Of a stretch of DNA of 64,000 bases, positions 33,465-47,200 are shown piece after piece. Source of the DNA: Notamacropus eugenii (taxonomy: Eukaryota > Chordata > Mammalia > Diprotodontia > Macropodidae). The notes beneath the pieces are model-generated. The model saw nothing but the letters and a program-made list of their open reading frames with translations. It had not been told where the DNA came from and made no database searches. Location: positions 10,794,001 through 10,858,000 of the forward strand of contig NC_092872.1 of NCBI RefSeq assembly GCF_028372415.1, written 5' to 3'. The position numbers were made by a program, and so were the translations under genes. The stretch's first letter is position 1, and each line of letters starts with the position of its first letter.

Positions 33465-33480
33465 GAGAGCGCCCCCTATG
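33465..33480 (-). promoter_or_regulatory. CTCF-like site upstream of gene B
   Basis: GAGAGCGCCCCCTATG carries the same GCGCCCCCTA core and orientation as the gene C sites. It lies about 80 bp upstream of the gene B ATG, a matching position. Confidence 0.5.
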
Positions 33481-35589
33481 CCTGGGGTGGGGCATAACTG
33501 AAGGGAACTCGGTCTCACCAGGTCAGTGCATGGCTGTTCCTCATATCCCCCACCATCCCTCTTCCCCTTCAGCACCAGTATTCCCTAGTAGCTCATCCTT
33601 GTCTTGACTCCACCTGGCCCCCAAACTGCCCGCAACGCCTGCAGGGGCCACACCATCTGGAGGAAAACATGGTGGTTTAACAGAAAGTGTATTGAACTTG
33701 AAGTCAGAAAAGCCAGTTTTTGAGTCCTCAGCCTGGCTCCATGATTTCTATCTCCACGACCTCAGATCGCTTAATTTCTAATGCTTCGGTTTCCTTTCTG
33801 TAAAATGAAAGGGCTGAACTAGGTGGCATCTAAAATCTCTTCTAGCTCCTTATTCTACAGTCCTGTAAACTCTCAGGGAACTCATTGTCTAAGAAGAAAA
33901 TAGCTCATGTCTTGAAGGGCCCCTGGTTGGAAGAGTCAGGCCATACTATGGGAGAGCTGCTAGTCTGTGGGAAGACATGTCTTCTCACCTCAGGGAGCCC
34001 CTGTTCTGACATCCCTCTACCCTCAGGGAACCCTGAGCTGCAGCAAATTATAACCCCTAACCTCTAACCATCTTTGTCCTTGGATAAGGAAAACAAGCCC
34101 TAATTTCAAGTGGTGAGATGGAGTCATAAACTTGACCATCCAGGATCTCTGAGTCTGATTTGAGGAAACTCAAATTTCTTTGCCATCCAGTCAAAATTTG
34201 GGGCTGCTGGCCAAGGTGCCCAAAAGACACCTTAATATCATTTTTAAAGATTGAAAAATTTTTAACTGTAGGCAGATTGTATCAGGAAAGCCTAGACATG
34301 CCACCAGGAGGCTGGATAAGCCCCTCCCCATCTTGTGTCTTCTTGGTAATAAGTGAATTTTATAGACAGGATTACCTTTTGTCCTGAGACCTCATTAACC
34401 CAGAGAGTGAGACTTTCTTTTCCTGGTATGAGTAGCTAGGTCATACACCTGAGCTAACTAAGCTCTCAGCTTCTGCCTTTAATGGGAGGTTGTATATGGA
34501 GGTAGAACACAGAAGAGAAATCCAGAAACGTCCCAGGGAAGCACTAACCTTTAGGAAACATTTCAAGTTGACATACAGAAAATAAAAGAAGCTCTGGAGA
34601 GCTCTTTCTTAAAGAGATACAGAAGGAAAGGGGGAGCCATTACCAGACGGAGATATTAAGGGACAGAAGGAGTTACATAGCATGGAGATGATGTGGAAGA
34701 TCAATCCAGATACAGACAGTTCAGCTCTTGATGGAATTTGAGACCTACCAGAAGTGAAGGTTGGGGGACAACCTAGTAATGAAGTGGGACTAAGGGTCCT
34801 TCCAGAAATCTGGAGAAGGTCCCTGGGGGAGTCAAAAGTCACAAAGAAGGAAGGGGAATACGATTGTTTATCCGATTAGGTACAAATCCTTTGGTTTTGT
34901 AGAGTGAAACAAAGCCTGTCCTATGAATACAGTATTTTTGCTAGCCTGTATGCTTTCAGAGAGAGCAAGGGGCCTATTTCTAAGGTAACCCAGGCACAAG
35001 CCAAATTCAAATGTAATCATGAGCCAAATTCTTTTCAGAGGTAGTCAGGTACTATAGCAAGTAGAGTACTGGACTTGGAGGGAGGAAGACTTGAATTTTA
35101 CTTACCATCTACTTAAGAGGGATTTTCCTCATCTGGGAGTCCCCTATACCAATGAAATCACAGATCTAGGCCCTTCTATATTCAGTCTAAAGAATATCAG
35201 GCATCGTGCAAAGAAAAGACTACATTGCTGGGTCTATTTTTAATTTTTAAAAATGTTTGTAGAGTTGTGATAAAATACATACCCACTGTGAAATTGGAAA
35301 GAGAGCATGGTGCCCTGGAAAGAGTTCTAGATCTGGGGTGAGCAGACCTCTGTGGACTATGTGAAGGGGCCGTGTCATTTAAGGTAGGTGAGCCTCAGTC
35401 GCTTGTCTTGTCAAACTGGGACAAAATGTCTCCAGCTGTGCCCCTCACTCCTCCTCAAGGGAGGAAAGGGATGTGTAACTTTCATGATGTTGTAAGAATG
35501 GGAGTCCCTGCTGTGTCCTCAGCCATGATATGCTAACCATCGTCACCACAGAAAATGAAAGAACTCCCAAGTTTTTTTCATTTTGACAG

Positions 35590-35595
35590 TTTAAT
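35590..35595 (-). terminator. Possible polyadenylation signal for gene C
   Basis: The minus strand reads ATTAAA about 330 nt past the stop codon, the first plausible hexamer noticed downstream of gene C. Confidence 0.3.
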
Positions 35596-35925
35596 AAAAT
35601 CATAAGTTTCCGTGCCTTTTTACCACTCAAGGATTGTCTGTCCCCAGCCTTTTGGGGCTCTCAGAGGCCTCCAAAAGAAGATCCAGCCCAGCACTGCCCC
35701 TTCCTCTTCCCTGGCCCACACCCACTCCACTACCCACTTGGACACCAGGCCTCACGGCCCTCCTGGCAAATTTGCCTATCATCCTTTTAGAGGGGGACTG
35801 GCCTAAAGGGATTAAGATGAAATGATGTGAGTGGGGAGGGAAGTCCAAGTGAAAGCTAGGGAAGATAGGACAGAGGAGCTAAAAGAACACTGGGGGGGCA
35901 TGAGGCAGAAGCCTTCATGGGGCCA

Positions 35926-36231
35926 TCAGGAGGCCCAGGCAAACAACCAGTGCAGAATCATGATCTGCAGAGGGATGAGGAGGGGGGAAAATGAGGCATG
36001 TGTGCCTGATCTCCACCAGGACAGCACGCTTTCACTTCTCCCCTCTCTCCTGCCAATTTCCCTGGTTAGCAGTAATGAGATTCTTCTGGTCTTTTTTATC
36101 CACTCCATATAAGGGATCAGTCTGGTGAAGACGGTCAGGTAGGTGGGTGAACATCGGGTGCTCCAGCTCACCACAGCCACCTGTGTCCAGATCTTTGAGA
36201 CTTCACAGACAAGGGGGCTCCCAAGATCTCC
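35926..36231 (-). CDS. Gene C exon 6, Ser195-to-Leu and hydrophobic tail
   Basis: After the TTTTCCCCAG acceptor the exon reads [39 protein letters not shown] and an Arg/Ser-rich linker. It ends in about 20 hydrophobic residues before the stop at 35926-35928. Leu replaces the nucleophile, and Ser replaces Gly197 and Gly216. Confidence 0.9.
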   Translation of the reverse strand, partial: GDLGSPLVCEVSKIWTQVAVVSWSTRCSPTYLTVFTRLIPYMEWIKKTRRISLLLTREIGRREGRSESVLSWWRSGTHASFSPLLIPLQIMILHWLFAWAS

Positions 36232-39200
36232 CTGGGGAAAAGAGTAATCATTAGTGGGAGATTTCAGGGAGGTGACTGACCCAGTCCTGCCCATTCTCCA
36301 ATATTTGAGAGACCCTACAATGTCAGAGGAGCCTTTTACTTTACAGATGAGGGAACTGAGGCTCAGAGCCAGGAAGACATCCATGCGGTTGACTTGACAG
36401 ACCACTGTTGTCTCTCCTAGATTTGAACACACTGAACCTATTGGCACAGGTTTCTACCCAAGAACGTGAGTCATTCACCAGACATTTATCAAGAGGTCCA
36501 TGTGTGCAGAACACTGATCGAGGCACTAAAGGAGCTGGAAGCAGAGCTGAGCCACAGAGCCTGCCTCGAGGAGTGGGCAGCATAGTCCTCCCATACCTCC
36601 AAAGCCTTGTCCTCCTTTTTCCTGTTCTTCCTCTTCCTCCTTCCTCCCCTCCCCTCCTTCCCCTGATTCCCAGGCATGATGTGAGCCCCCTGATGGGTCC
36701 ATGTGGCCTCAACTGCCTGTCCTAGGATGGAGAATCAGAAGTGGTCTCTCCTCAGCCCTGTTCCAGTCAGACCAAGCCCTGGATATTGTCATATCCAATA
36801 GAGAGGCAGCCATGGGACAAGGGGCACCTAGGCTTGGCCTGGCTCTAACACTAAGTAGGCATGCAACTCTGAGTCTCATTTTTCTCATCTGTGAAATGAG
36901 AATGATAATCCTTGCCTCACATAAGGTTAAAGAGGCACAAATCATCTGTTATAGCAATGGTAGTTATTGTTAAGATGTTTTTTCCTGCCTCTCATACTCT
37001 CTGGGTATAGGAAGATTACGTCTTCCCCAGGCCAGTCCTGCATTTAAACTAAGATGAAGACCACTGCATCCTCCCCTCCCCCATATCCTCTCCACCTCAC
37101 TCCCTATGCCCAGGTCCTCCAGCCACCTAGAGTCCAAACCTCGCCCTCCTACACGCAATAAGCCTTTATTCATGTGCTTCGCACCATGCTAGGTGCTGGC
37201 GACACATGAACAAGCAGGAACTGCTTAGACTCTACTGGGGGAGAAAGACTGGTCAGTGTCCTTGCCCAAATGCAGACCCCAGAGCTGGAGACCAGGGACC
37301 ACAGGGTGACCTCATTCTAGTCTAGGTCCTGGGTGAGTAGCCAAAATGCCCAGGTGGTCTTCAGGACAGCAGTCAAGCTACTTCCAGAATTCTCAGCTAT
37401 TGGCCTATTGACAGAGATGGGATTTCCCAAACTTGTCTGAACCATGTGAGTTAAGTCCTAGCAACAGGGGTGGAACACTAGCTGTAAGACTCCTGAAAGC
37501 AAAGCCTTCTTATGATATTCCGATAAAACCTGACCAACAGACAGGTCAATTCATACCTGAAGCAGCATGACATGGTGCATTCAGAACTGCAAGAGCCAGG
37601 CTGGAATCCCAGCTTTGCCCTTCACCCCCCATGGAACCTCAGGAAAGGTCCTTATGCAAACCTGCTACTGCATTGCTGGTGGAACTGCAGATGAGCCCGC
37701 CCCTGCTGAAGAACATCTGGGAATTCTATATTAGTCACTGAGCTGTACAAACCCCTTTGACCAAGGTGCTTAAAGATAGGGATAGAAAAATATTAATAAC
37801 AATACTTTCTGTGGCAGCAGAGAACTGGAAGGAAAACTGGTGCCCATGGATTGGGGAAGGACTGACGAATTGTGTCACACCATGAAATCACAGGTGCAGA
37901 GCTGCAAGGGACCTTGGAATCCCTAACCTGGGAAAATATGGGGGTTTTTTTTGTTATCCACTCCTGGTTTCTGTCTAGTGGATGAAATAAGAAGAGTTCC
38001 CATTCCTAGAAAACTTTATGAAGCACTATTCTCACAACAACCCAACAAGGCAGTCTGGGCAAAGATTTTTACTCCTATTTTTCAGATAAGAACATTGAGG
38101 CCCAGAAGGGAGATTTGGCCTGCTCAGACACAAGCCTAAAGTGAGGCAGAGACATAGTTTGGACCCAGTTTCTCCACTCTAGCATAATTCCCAACATCCC
38201 TCAGTCCATGGAGCCCAGAGCCTTGACAAAGGAGGGTCGCTTGTTCAGACCCGAGGTTAGCGCTCTGAAGCCTTCAGTCTGGGTCAGCCCACGATCTAGC
38301 ACACTACCTGCACAATCATGGACCAGCGGATTAGTCACACCTTCCTGTGGTGGGTCTGTTCTTTCATCTCCACTAGAGCAGGGGTGGGGAACCCGATGCC
38401 TCAAGGCCACATGTGGTCCTCCAGGTCCTCAAGTTGAGCCCTTTGATTGAACCCAAACTTCATAGAACAAATCCCCTTAATAAAAGGATTTGTTCTGTAA
38501 AACTTGGACTCAGTCAAAAGGCCACACCCAAGGACCTAGAAGGCCACATGTGGCCTCAAGGTTGCAGGTTCCCCACTCCTGGATTAGATCCTTCCTGAGC
38601 TAAAGCCTAACTCTGAAATCTCCTATGATACAGAGAAGACTTCCTTTTTTTTTCTACTGTGGTATGGATTGGACTAGACCAGAGGTGTCAAATATGTGGC
38701 TACCTATGTTCCCTAATCCCTCAAGTGTTACAGAACCAGATTAAAATGTAAATGGGAAACATTTAACCCAATAAATAAAGATACAATAGAACATAGATAG
38801 ATAATGCTATAAGTCAATATGTGGGGCTCCTTATACATGGTCCCTGACTCAGTTTGGCTTTGACCATCTGGACCAGATGACCCCTAAAGTCCCTTCCAGC
38901 TCTGACATTCTGGGATTGTAGTTTGGAAGGCTCTGATCTAGAGGGGACAAGTGGTCCAAGAATGACCTCTAAGAAGAGAGAAAAGCTACTGAAGATTTGA
39001 GAGTAGAGAAGGAAAGAATGGGAGTTGTGCCTCTGTCCATAATGGACAGACCACAGGGGCTCTGAATTCAGCCCTTAGAAGCCAAGAAGGAAAACCAAAA
39101 GGAGTTTACCAAGCAGATCACTTTGGGGTTCCTGATGTCCCCTGCACACAGCATGTCATCTTCTATCTTATACACTTTTTTGTCAGTCGTGAGATTCACC

Positions 39201-41156
39201 ATTGATGCGTAGAGGGCATTACACTCAGGATTCTCAATAAAAGGAAGTTGGACCTCCTGGAGAGAAGAGGCCTTCACCATAAACACTGTTGGGAAGCAGA
39301 GTGTCAGTTAGAGGCCAGGCCTTCTTCCCACCTGTGCTACCTGCCTAGCCTATGAAGCTGAAATTTCCCAGGAAGTCTGCCCTAATGGTAGCTGCGACAT
39401 TGGTCATGATTAGCATTTACAGCACTTTCATGTGATAGCACCCACCTCACAGGGTTACTGTGAGGACAAAATGAGATATTTAGAAAAAACATTTAGCACA
39501 GGCCTGGCGCACCTTCTGTTCTCTTTAGCTGTTTTTCAGTCGTGCCAACTCTCCATGATCCTGTATTTGGGGTTTTCTTGACAGAGATACTGGAGTGGTT
39601 TGCCATTTCCTGCTCCAGCTCATTTTACAGAAGGGGAAAATGAGGCAGACAGGGTGAAGCGACTCACCCAGGGTCACACAGCTAGTAGGTGTCTGAGGCC
39701 AGATTTGAACAGAAGAAGATGAGTCCCTGACTTTAGTCTCAGCACTTTATCCATTGTGTCATCTAGCTGCCCTACCTGGCACTTAGTAGAAGCTTTATAA
39801 ATGTTTATTCTCCATCTCCATGAGGTGTGCAAATGTTTTACAAATACCGTCTCATTTTATCCTCATGACAAACCCTAAAAGGTAGGTACTATTATTATCC
39901 CCGTTTTACAGATGAGGACTGAGACAGAGAGCAGTTAAATGACTTGCCCAGGATCACACAGCCAGTAAGTGTCTGAGGTTGGATTTGAACTCGGGTCTTC
40001 CTGACTCTAGAGCACTCTCTGACTACCTGGCCATGTCCCTCAGCACAAGCCTCTGGTGAAGGCTAGAGCACCAGCTGCCACTTCTTAGTTCCGAACTTGC
40101 TTTCATCTCTGAAGCTCTCCACAGACCTCTCTACCTGAGAAGCATTCCCTTTCTCCTTTCCACTAAATTCACTCCCTTACTACCTTTAAAACCTAGAGAC
40201 CTCCCAGGTTTTAGACCTGAAATTCCAGAGCTGGAAAGGCTCATGTAGTCTTCTGCCCTGGACCCCTTCAGCAGACTGAGGAAGCCCACGGACTTCTCAG
40301 AATCACGTTTTCAAATGCATAAAATAAAATACATAGGTTTGCAAAGGAAACCAAAGATGTCATTTTTTTTCATCCACATTCACGGACCCCCTGAAATTTA
40401 CCCATGGATCACTTGCTGGTGCTTGGACCCTAGATTAGGAAGCCTTGTGTAACTGCCAGTGTAATTGCGTTATTTTATAAAGCAGTGGCCCAGAGAGGAG
40501 GATGTTGCACAGTCAGTCACGGACAGAGGCAAAACTTGAACCCAGGATTCTTGATTCCCAGGCGGGGCTTTTGTACAAAGGCAAAGAGTATGGGTAATAA
40601 ACAAGGTGAACGCTAGATGTTGGCCTGAGGAAATCAATGTGATTGCATAGGTACATCAATTTGTAAACAATAGTGAGATGCAGCAGCGAAGGTTGTACTT
40701 GTACTACTGCTTCAGTGGCTGCATATCAAGCCTCTTAATGCTCAAGAATCTCGTCTACTCCTCCTGGAAGGGCTCCACTGAGGATCCAGCCACCCTATTG
40801 GTGTCTCCCCACTGGGCTCGATGTAATCAGGTGAGAGAATGAGAGGAGATCCTCAGCAGGAAAGGAGGCCAATGCCCCATTGGCCTGCATTCTTAGGAAG
40901 GAGGAGAAGGCCTGCCAGGCCCGCCATACCCTGCTCTGAAATGCCAGCTCAGGAGGAGCCCAGCAATGCTCCTCTCCACTCTGTAGCATTCTCTTCCTCT
41001 TCTTCCCCAGTTGCCTCACCAATCCTGTTCCCCCTTCCTATTCCCCCTTCTGTGACTATCTTCCCCTAGGACAATGTAAAGTACTATTTGTGCTTAAAGT
41101 CCCTGGAATATAGAAAGTCCTCTATCTATCCATCTCCCCCCTCAACCTATTATTAG

Positions 41157-41212
<56 letters not shown>

Positions 41213-44200
41213 CCTATCTATCTATCTATCTATCGATCTATCGATCTATCGATCTATCTATTTATCTTTTCTTCCAGCATCTACTTACCATCTATTATCC
41301 ATCTACTTCCCTACCTATTATCTACCTACGCATCTATCATGTATCTATCCTCCATCTGGGGTTTTCTTGGCAGAGATACTGGAGTGATTTGCCATTTCCT
41401 TCTCCATTTCACTTTACAGATAAGGAGACTGAGGCAAACAGGACTAAGTGACTTGCTCAAGGTCACACAGCTAGTAAGTGTCTGAGTTTGGATTTGAACT
41501 CACAAAAATGAGTCTTCCTGACTTTAAGCCCAGTGCTATATCCACTGTACCACCTAGCTGCCCTATATCTATCTAACATCTATCTACCTACTAATCTATC
41601 TATCCATCCATCCATCTATTTATCTTTCTAGGTATGTATCTACCTACCATCTGTTATCTATGCATCTGTGTATGTATCTATCCATCCACCTACCTACCTG
41701 TTATCTATCATACATCTATCCATCTCCTTACGTGATATCCATATCTATCCATCCTTCTGTTTATTGTCTGTTATCTATCAATCAATCTATTTATCTACCT
41801 GTCTGTCTGTCTGTATTTGTCTGTCTCTATCTATCCTGCTGCCCTCTGCCTGATCAGAAGACATCTAAAGTAGCATGTTCAAGTCTGGGTGCTACAATTT
41901 AGGAAAATCATTGACAAATGTCTGTGAGGTCTACAAGGGGGTCACTATAACATTGAGGCAATCTGAAGTCTTCCCCTGTTAGGCTCAGTGGAAAGAAATG
42001 GTGAAAAGTTCCCATTCTGAGGGAACATGAAAAGCAGTCATGTGGAAGGATTAGCTTCACTCTGGTTGGCATCAAAGCGCAATGGAGAGACAGGTCTAAG
42101 CTCTCTCCCCAGAGTGGCAGAGCCTAGATAACCCCTGGTCGGAGAAGCTGGGAAGAAGGGGCCTGGGTGGTGCTCTCTCCCCCTGCCCCCCGCTCTGGGT
42201 CCAAGTATTTCTTATTCTTTAATCTCATCACACTGGCTCCCTAGCTCTATGGTATTTTACCACATCTGCCCACATTGCTTTCCTCTCACCTGGCTCAGTA
42301 GGTCTTTCCCAGCCTGTCATCCAGCAAGAGCCCTTCTCTTCAAAGTTCAGGCCTGGTCTTGGCATGCAAACAGGCATGACATATGGAGACAATCTCACCG
42401 GCAACTCCAGGAGGAGCATGGCGATATCTTGTCCAAAAGGTTGAATCTTTGCCATATTTGGGTAACTAAAAATCATCTTCACTCCAACCCTGAGCGAATT
42501 GGGGCTTTTCTCATACAACTTGTGGATGCCCAATACAGCGTGGTAGACGGTAGGGTCATTGGTTCTTCAGGGAAAGGGAGAAACCTCACATTACCATCCA
42601 CTCTTTGGGAGCCTCAGGAAGTGAATCACAGCTGAAACAAGACTCAAAGATGGAAGATGCTTCTGGCATCTTCCTTGTCAAACCATTGGTTACCTCTCCA
42701 AGAAGCAGTCGTCCAGTTCTCCTTCGAGATCCCCATGAACAGAACACCCAACGCAGCCCCCTTATTTCTAGACACCACTAATGTTGGGGAATTCTGCCTA
42801 ATGTGGAACCAACACCTTACTCTCTGAATCTTTCACCCCTTGCTCCCACTTCTGCCCCCAGAGCAGACCAGGTCTAAGCCCAGACCTTCTGACGATACCT
42901 CAGATATTTCAAGATCGTCATCATGCTCTTTCTAAATCTTTATTTCTTCAGGATAAATATCCCCAACTGGCCTCGATGTGACACAGTCTCCTATCTCCTA
43001 CCATCTTGTCATCCTTCTGAAGATTCAATTCAGTTTGCCCATGTGACATCCAAAATTAAACACAATGCTCTGGATGGACCTAACCAGGCCAGAGTACAGC
43101 AGGACTTTCACCTTTCTGTTCCTGTATATCATACGTCTCATAGTGTGGCTTAAGATCATGTTAGTTTTTTGACTTGACGCCACAGAGTTGACTCATATTG
43201 AGGAAGTGATCTACTAAAACCCCCAAATCTTTGTCATACAAACTTGTCTGGCCAATCCTCCACCCTCCTATATTGTGTGTGTGTGTGTGTGTGTGTGTTT
43301 TAATTAAAAGAAGTCTACATTCTCTCCTTCCCAGCAGAAAAGAAAAAAAAAGCCCAAAATCCTTGAAACAAATATGCATAGTCAAGCAAAATAAATTCCT
43401 TCATTGGTTAGCCAAAACTAGAGATTCCATTCTGAACCCTGAGTTCATTATCTCTCTTGCAGGAGGTGGGGGGAAATGCTTCATCATGCTTCCTGGAGTC
43501 ACAGATGGTCACTGCACTGGTCAGAATTCTTGTAGCTTTCCAAGTTGAGTGTTTCACAGTGTGGTTATTATTTAAACACCAACATAGGGAGTAACCTTTA
43601 TCTTTATTAAATTTCATCCTATGGGATCTGGTCTCTAGTCTTAGGCTTTCAAGCCCTTTCTAAGCGTTAATTCTGTTTTCTGATCTATGAAGTACATCCC
43701 TTCTACCCTCATCCCACTCCAGCTGCTGTGGTCTTTTAAATATCCAGACCTAATGTCAGTCTTTAATTCTATTGCCATACATCCGACTATCTGGAAGACA
43801 TCTCCACTGAGACAGTATCAGCACATCAAACCATCCAAAACAGAACTTATGATCTTGCTCCTAAACCTGCCCCTCCACCAAACATTAATATGCCCTTCCA
43901 ATTATACAAAGTTATAGAATTAAATGCTCTTCATGCTAAAAATTCTCAAATCTACCTCTCCAGCCCTACGTTCTCTGGCAGCCTCCAGTCTCACATCTCC
44001 AACTGCATTTCAGCCATCTGAAACTCAGTATGTCTAAAATGGAACTTATTATCTTTCACTCTAAACTCTACCCCCTTTCAAACTTCCCTCCTCAAATTCA
44101 GGGAAACACTATCCTCCTCCCTAGGCTCACAGCCTGGGCATCGTCCTTGACTTTTCACTCTTTCTCACCCCTTATCTCCCCATATTCAATCTGTGCCAAG

Positions 44201-47200
44201 CTCTGTCCATTTCACTTCTGCACCTCAGCAATGTGGCCCCTGCTCTCTACTGACACTCCCACAGCCACCCTGCTGCATGCCCTCATCACCTCTGCTGCTG
44301 ATCAGCTGCCTACCACAAGTCTCCCTCAAATCCAGCCATCCTCCATTCGGCCACCAAAGTGAATTCCCTAACATGCATGTCTGACCATGCCAAACTCATA
44401 CTCAATAAACTTCTGTGGCTTCCTACAGCCTCCAAGATCAAATACAAAATCCTCTACTTGGGATTCAAAGCCCCTCCTAGGGCTGATTTTGATAGACTTA
44501 TCCCCTCTCAGTAATGCAAGGATCTAAATCATTCCCAAAGGACTCATGATGCAAAATGCCATCCACATCCAGAAAAAGAACTATGGTCAGAATGCAGAAT
44601 GTAGCAGACTATTTTCTCTTTTATTATGTTTTGTTTTGTTTTTTTCATGTTTTCTTCTATTTGTTTTAATTCTTCTATGCAAAATGACTAATGTGGAAAT
44701 GCGCTTAATAGGAATGTAGGTGTAGAACCCATACAAGATGCCATGCCGTGTTGGGGAGGGAAGAAGGAGGGATGGGGAGAAAATTTAAAATTTATGGAAG
44801 TGAATGTTGAAAACTGAAAACAAATAAATTAATAAATTTTGTGGCAAAAAAAGTCCCTTCTAACCTAGTCTCCCTCCCACCTTCCCAGTCTTTTTATACC
44901 TTACACCACATCCACCCCCCACATACTCTTCCATTCAGTGACACTGGCCTCCCTGCTATTCCAAGAACAGGAAACCCATCTCTTGGCTCCCACCATCCCT
45001 CACAGGGTCAGGCAATGTATATAAAGCCCTTTGCACAGCATACAACACTCCATAAAGGTGAGCTATTACTATTCTTGATGACATTAGGATGGCATGGACC
45101 CCAACTTATCTGCTCCCAATGCCAAGCACAAAGTTCTGCCAAGAGTAGGTATTTAGGAAGGTCTTGGAGATGGCAGGACTTTAGCAAGGCCTCAAAAGAG
45201 AAGTGAGATTGGACAGGGCAGAAAGCAAACAAGTCTGTGTAGGCCCTCTTGGGCCAGGGCAGGCTGCACTGCACAGCACTGCTTCTCCTCTAGCTGGTCT
45301 TTATGAATGACAGGAACGATCAGCATGCTTCCATTGGGTCATTTATTCTCTCTTTTATTTCCCTCATAGACAGGTAAGACTCTGGGATCTCCATGCCTGT
45401 GGTGGATGCCCCTGTGGCTGCCTGACCCCACAGGCATCCCTCCTTACATCCAGACTCTCTGGACTGGGGCAAGAGAGTGCTGGTGCCCCTTCTCAGTTGC
45501 CCAGGCCATGACTCACCTGTGGAGGCAGTGGGATGCCGTGAGCACCCAGCGAACGTCGATAAGGGTGCCCTCGCACAGGTGCTGCTTCTTATACTGGATG
45601 CTCACTTGCCAAGGCCACTTCCCCTCCCATGTGCTCTTACTCCGTGGGTCTTTCTCCTTCAGTCTGCGTTTCCCACACCCTGTGGAAAGGGATGCAACAC
45701 ATGGAGGAGCAGGGAGGTCAGTAGGCCCACCATAGCCTGGAGGTCCTCCACGCCAAAGGCGATAGGGCCTTAGGATGGCTCCACACTCATGCCCCAAAAG
45801 TGGTGTAAAGAATTGGACAGGAGAATCAGAAAATCTGGGTTTGAACCTCAGTGCTTCCTTTTTCTCATCTGTGAAATGGACCTAACCATCCTGTCTTTAT
45901 TTCACAGGGGGCTGTGAGGAAAGACATTTTGTACACTGTAAAGTATATTAGATGTATGGGTTATGGGCTACAATCAGCATGCTGGAGGGGATCTCCACAT
46001 TCAGGGAGTCATTAAGAAATGAGGAAATGAACCCTAGAAAAATGTGCTCTTGTTCAATAGCATATAAGAGAGAGTGGTAGGGTTTGAACTCAGGTCTTCC
46101 AACTCCAGATCCAGTAAACTTCCCATCATACTCTCTCACCTTCCCTGGCCTATCCCAGACCATTTGAACACACCTGGAGGGCTCACTCTCACCCCAGCCT
46201 CTGACCAATATAGAGTCTAGGAAAGGGGAACTGAGCATCATCCTCTGGATCCAAAGTTCAGTTCAGCTTGGTGGTAGAGCCCTCTCTGCCCCTGCATCTG
46301 CTTCTAGAAGATGGACTCCCTGTGACAACCTCTCAAGCCCAGGACAGTTCCCTTGTGCCTAAGTCCCTCCTTTAATGGGTTTCTCTACACCCTGGGTCCC
46401 AGGGGACTGAGATCCTACCATCCTCTTTCAGGTATGGCTTAAGACCAGAGTCCTGCCCTCCATATTCAGCCTCTGTCCCTCTAATCCCGTCTCCCCCTAT
46501 ACCTTCCTCACAGCCCCTCACAGCCTCAGCGCACCCACTGGTCTGGTCACTGGGACACAGTGAAGAATTCTCTTCTCTATAGACTTAGTTTCCCGAACTA
46601 GTTTCCTCCCAACAATCTTGTGAATTAGGTAGTGAAGTTATTATTATGTCCATTCTGCAGAACTGGAAACTGAGATGAAGGGACTTGGCTGTGGTCACAG
46701 AGCAGAGTTGGAATTTGAATCCAAGTCTTTTCTGCCTTAAAGTCCCTTCAGTGCCTTTTCACTGTAGCACATGCCCGGCCTTTGTAGCTTTCTCTGGGGG
46801 GTGATGGAATTGAAAGACAATCTCATAAAAAAGATCCTAGCCAGGGAGTCACACATTCCTGCCTTTGGCATTGACTGGCAAGGTGACCCTCGGCAAGCCT
46901 CCCAGGGTTATTGTGGGGAGGGAGGGAGGTAACACATGGAAAGCACTTAGCACAACTTAAGTTCTTCTTCTCGTTATTGCTTGTGACCCTGCGCAAATCA
47001 CCTTCCTTCTTGGAGACTCCATTTTCCTTATTTTAAAACGGAGAAAAACAGGTCAGTGGTCCCTTCAACCACCACATTCTAAATTCTATGAAACTCTAGG
47101 CCAGATTTGGGTTCTACTAGGAAGATTCTCCACTCCCCTTCTGAGCATGTGCAAAGAGAAACTCACTATGGAGGAGTCATGTGGGACAGGAGACAAAACT

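Larger units (their letters stand above)
33385..35925. other. Intergenic region between genes B and C
   Basis: Contains sense MIR-type SINEs at about 33670-33870 (AACTTGAAGTCAGAAAAGCC) and 35040-35180. No exon was recognised. The remainder (33900-35030, 35200-35900) shows no clear element. Confidence 0.5.

Noticed and set aside
41155-41845. CRISPR-like array
   Set aside because: The units are four bases long with no spacers; it is a eukaryotic tetranucleotide microsatellite.
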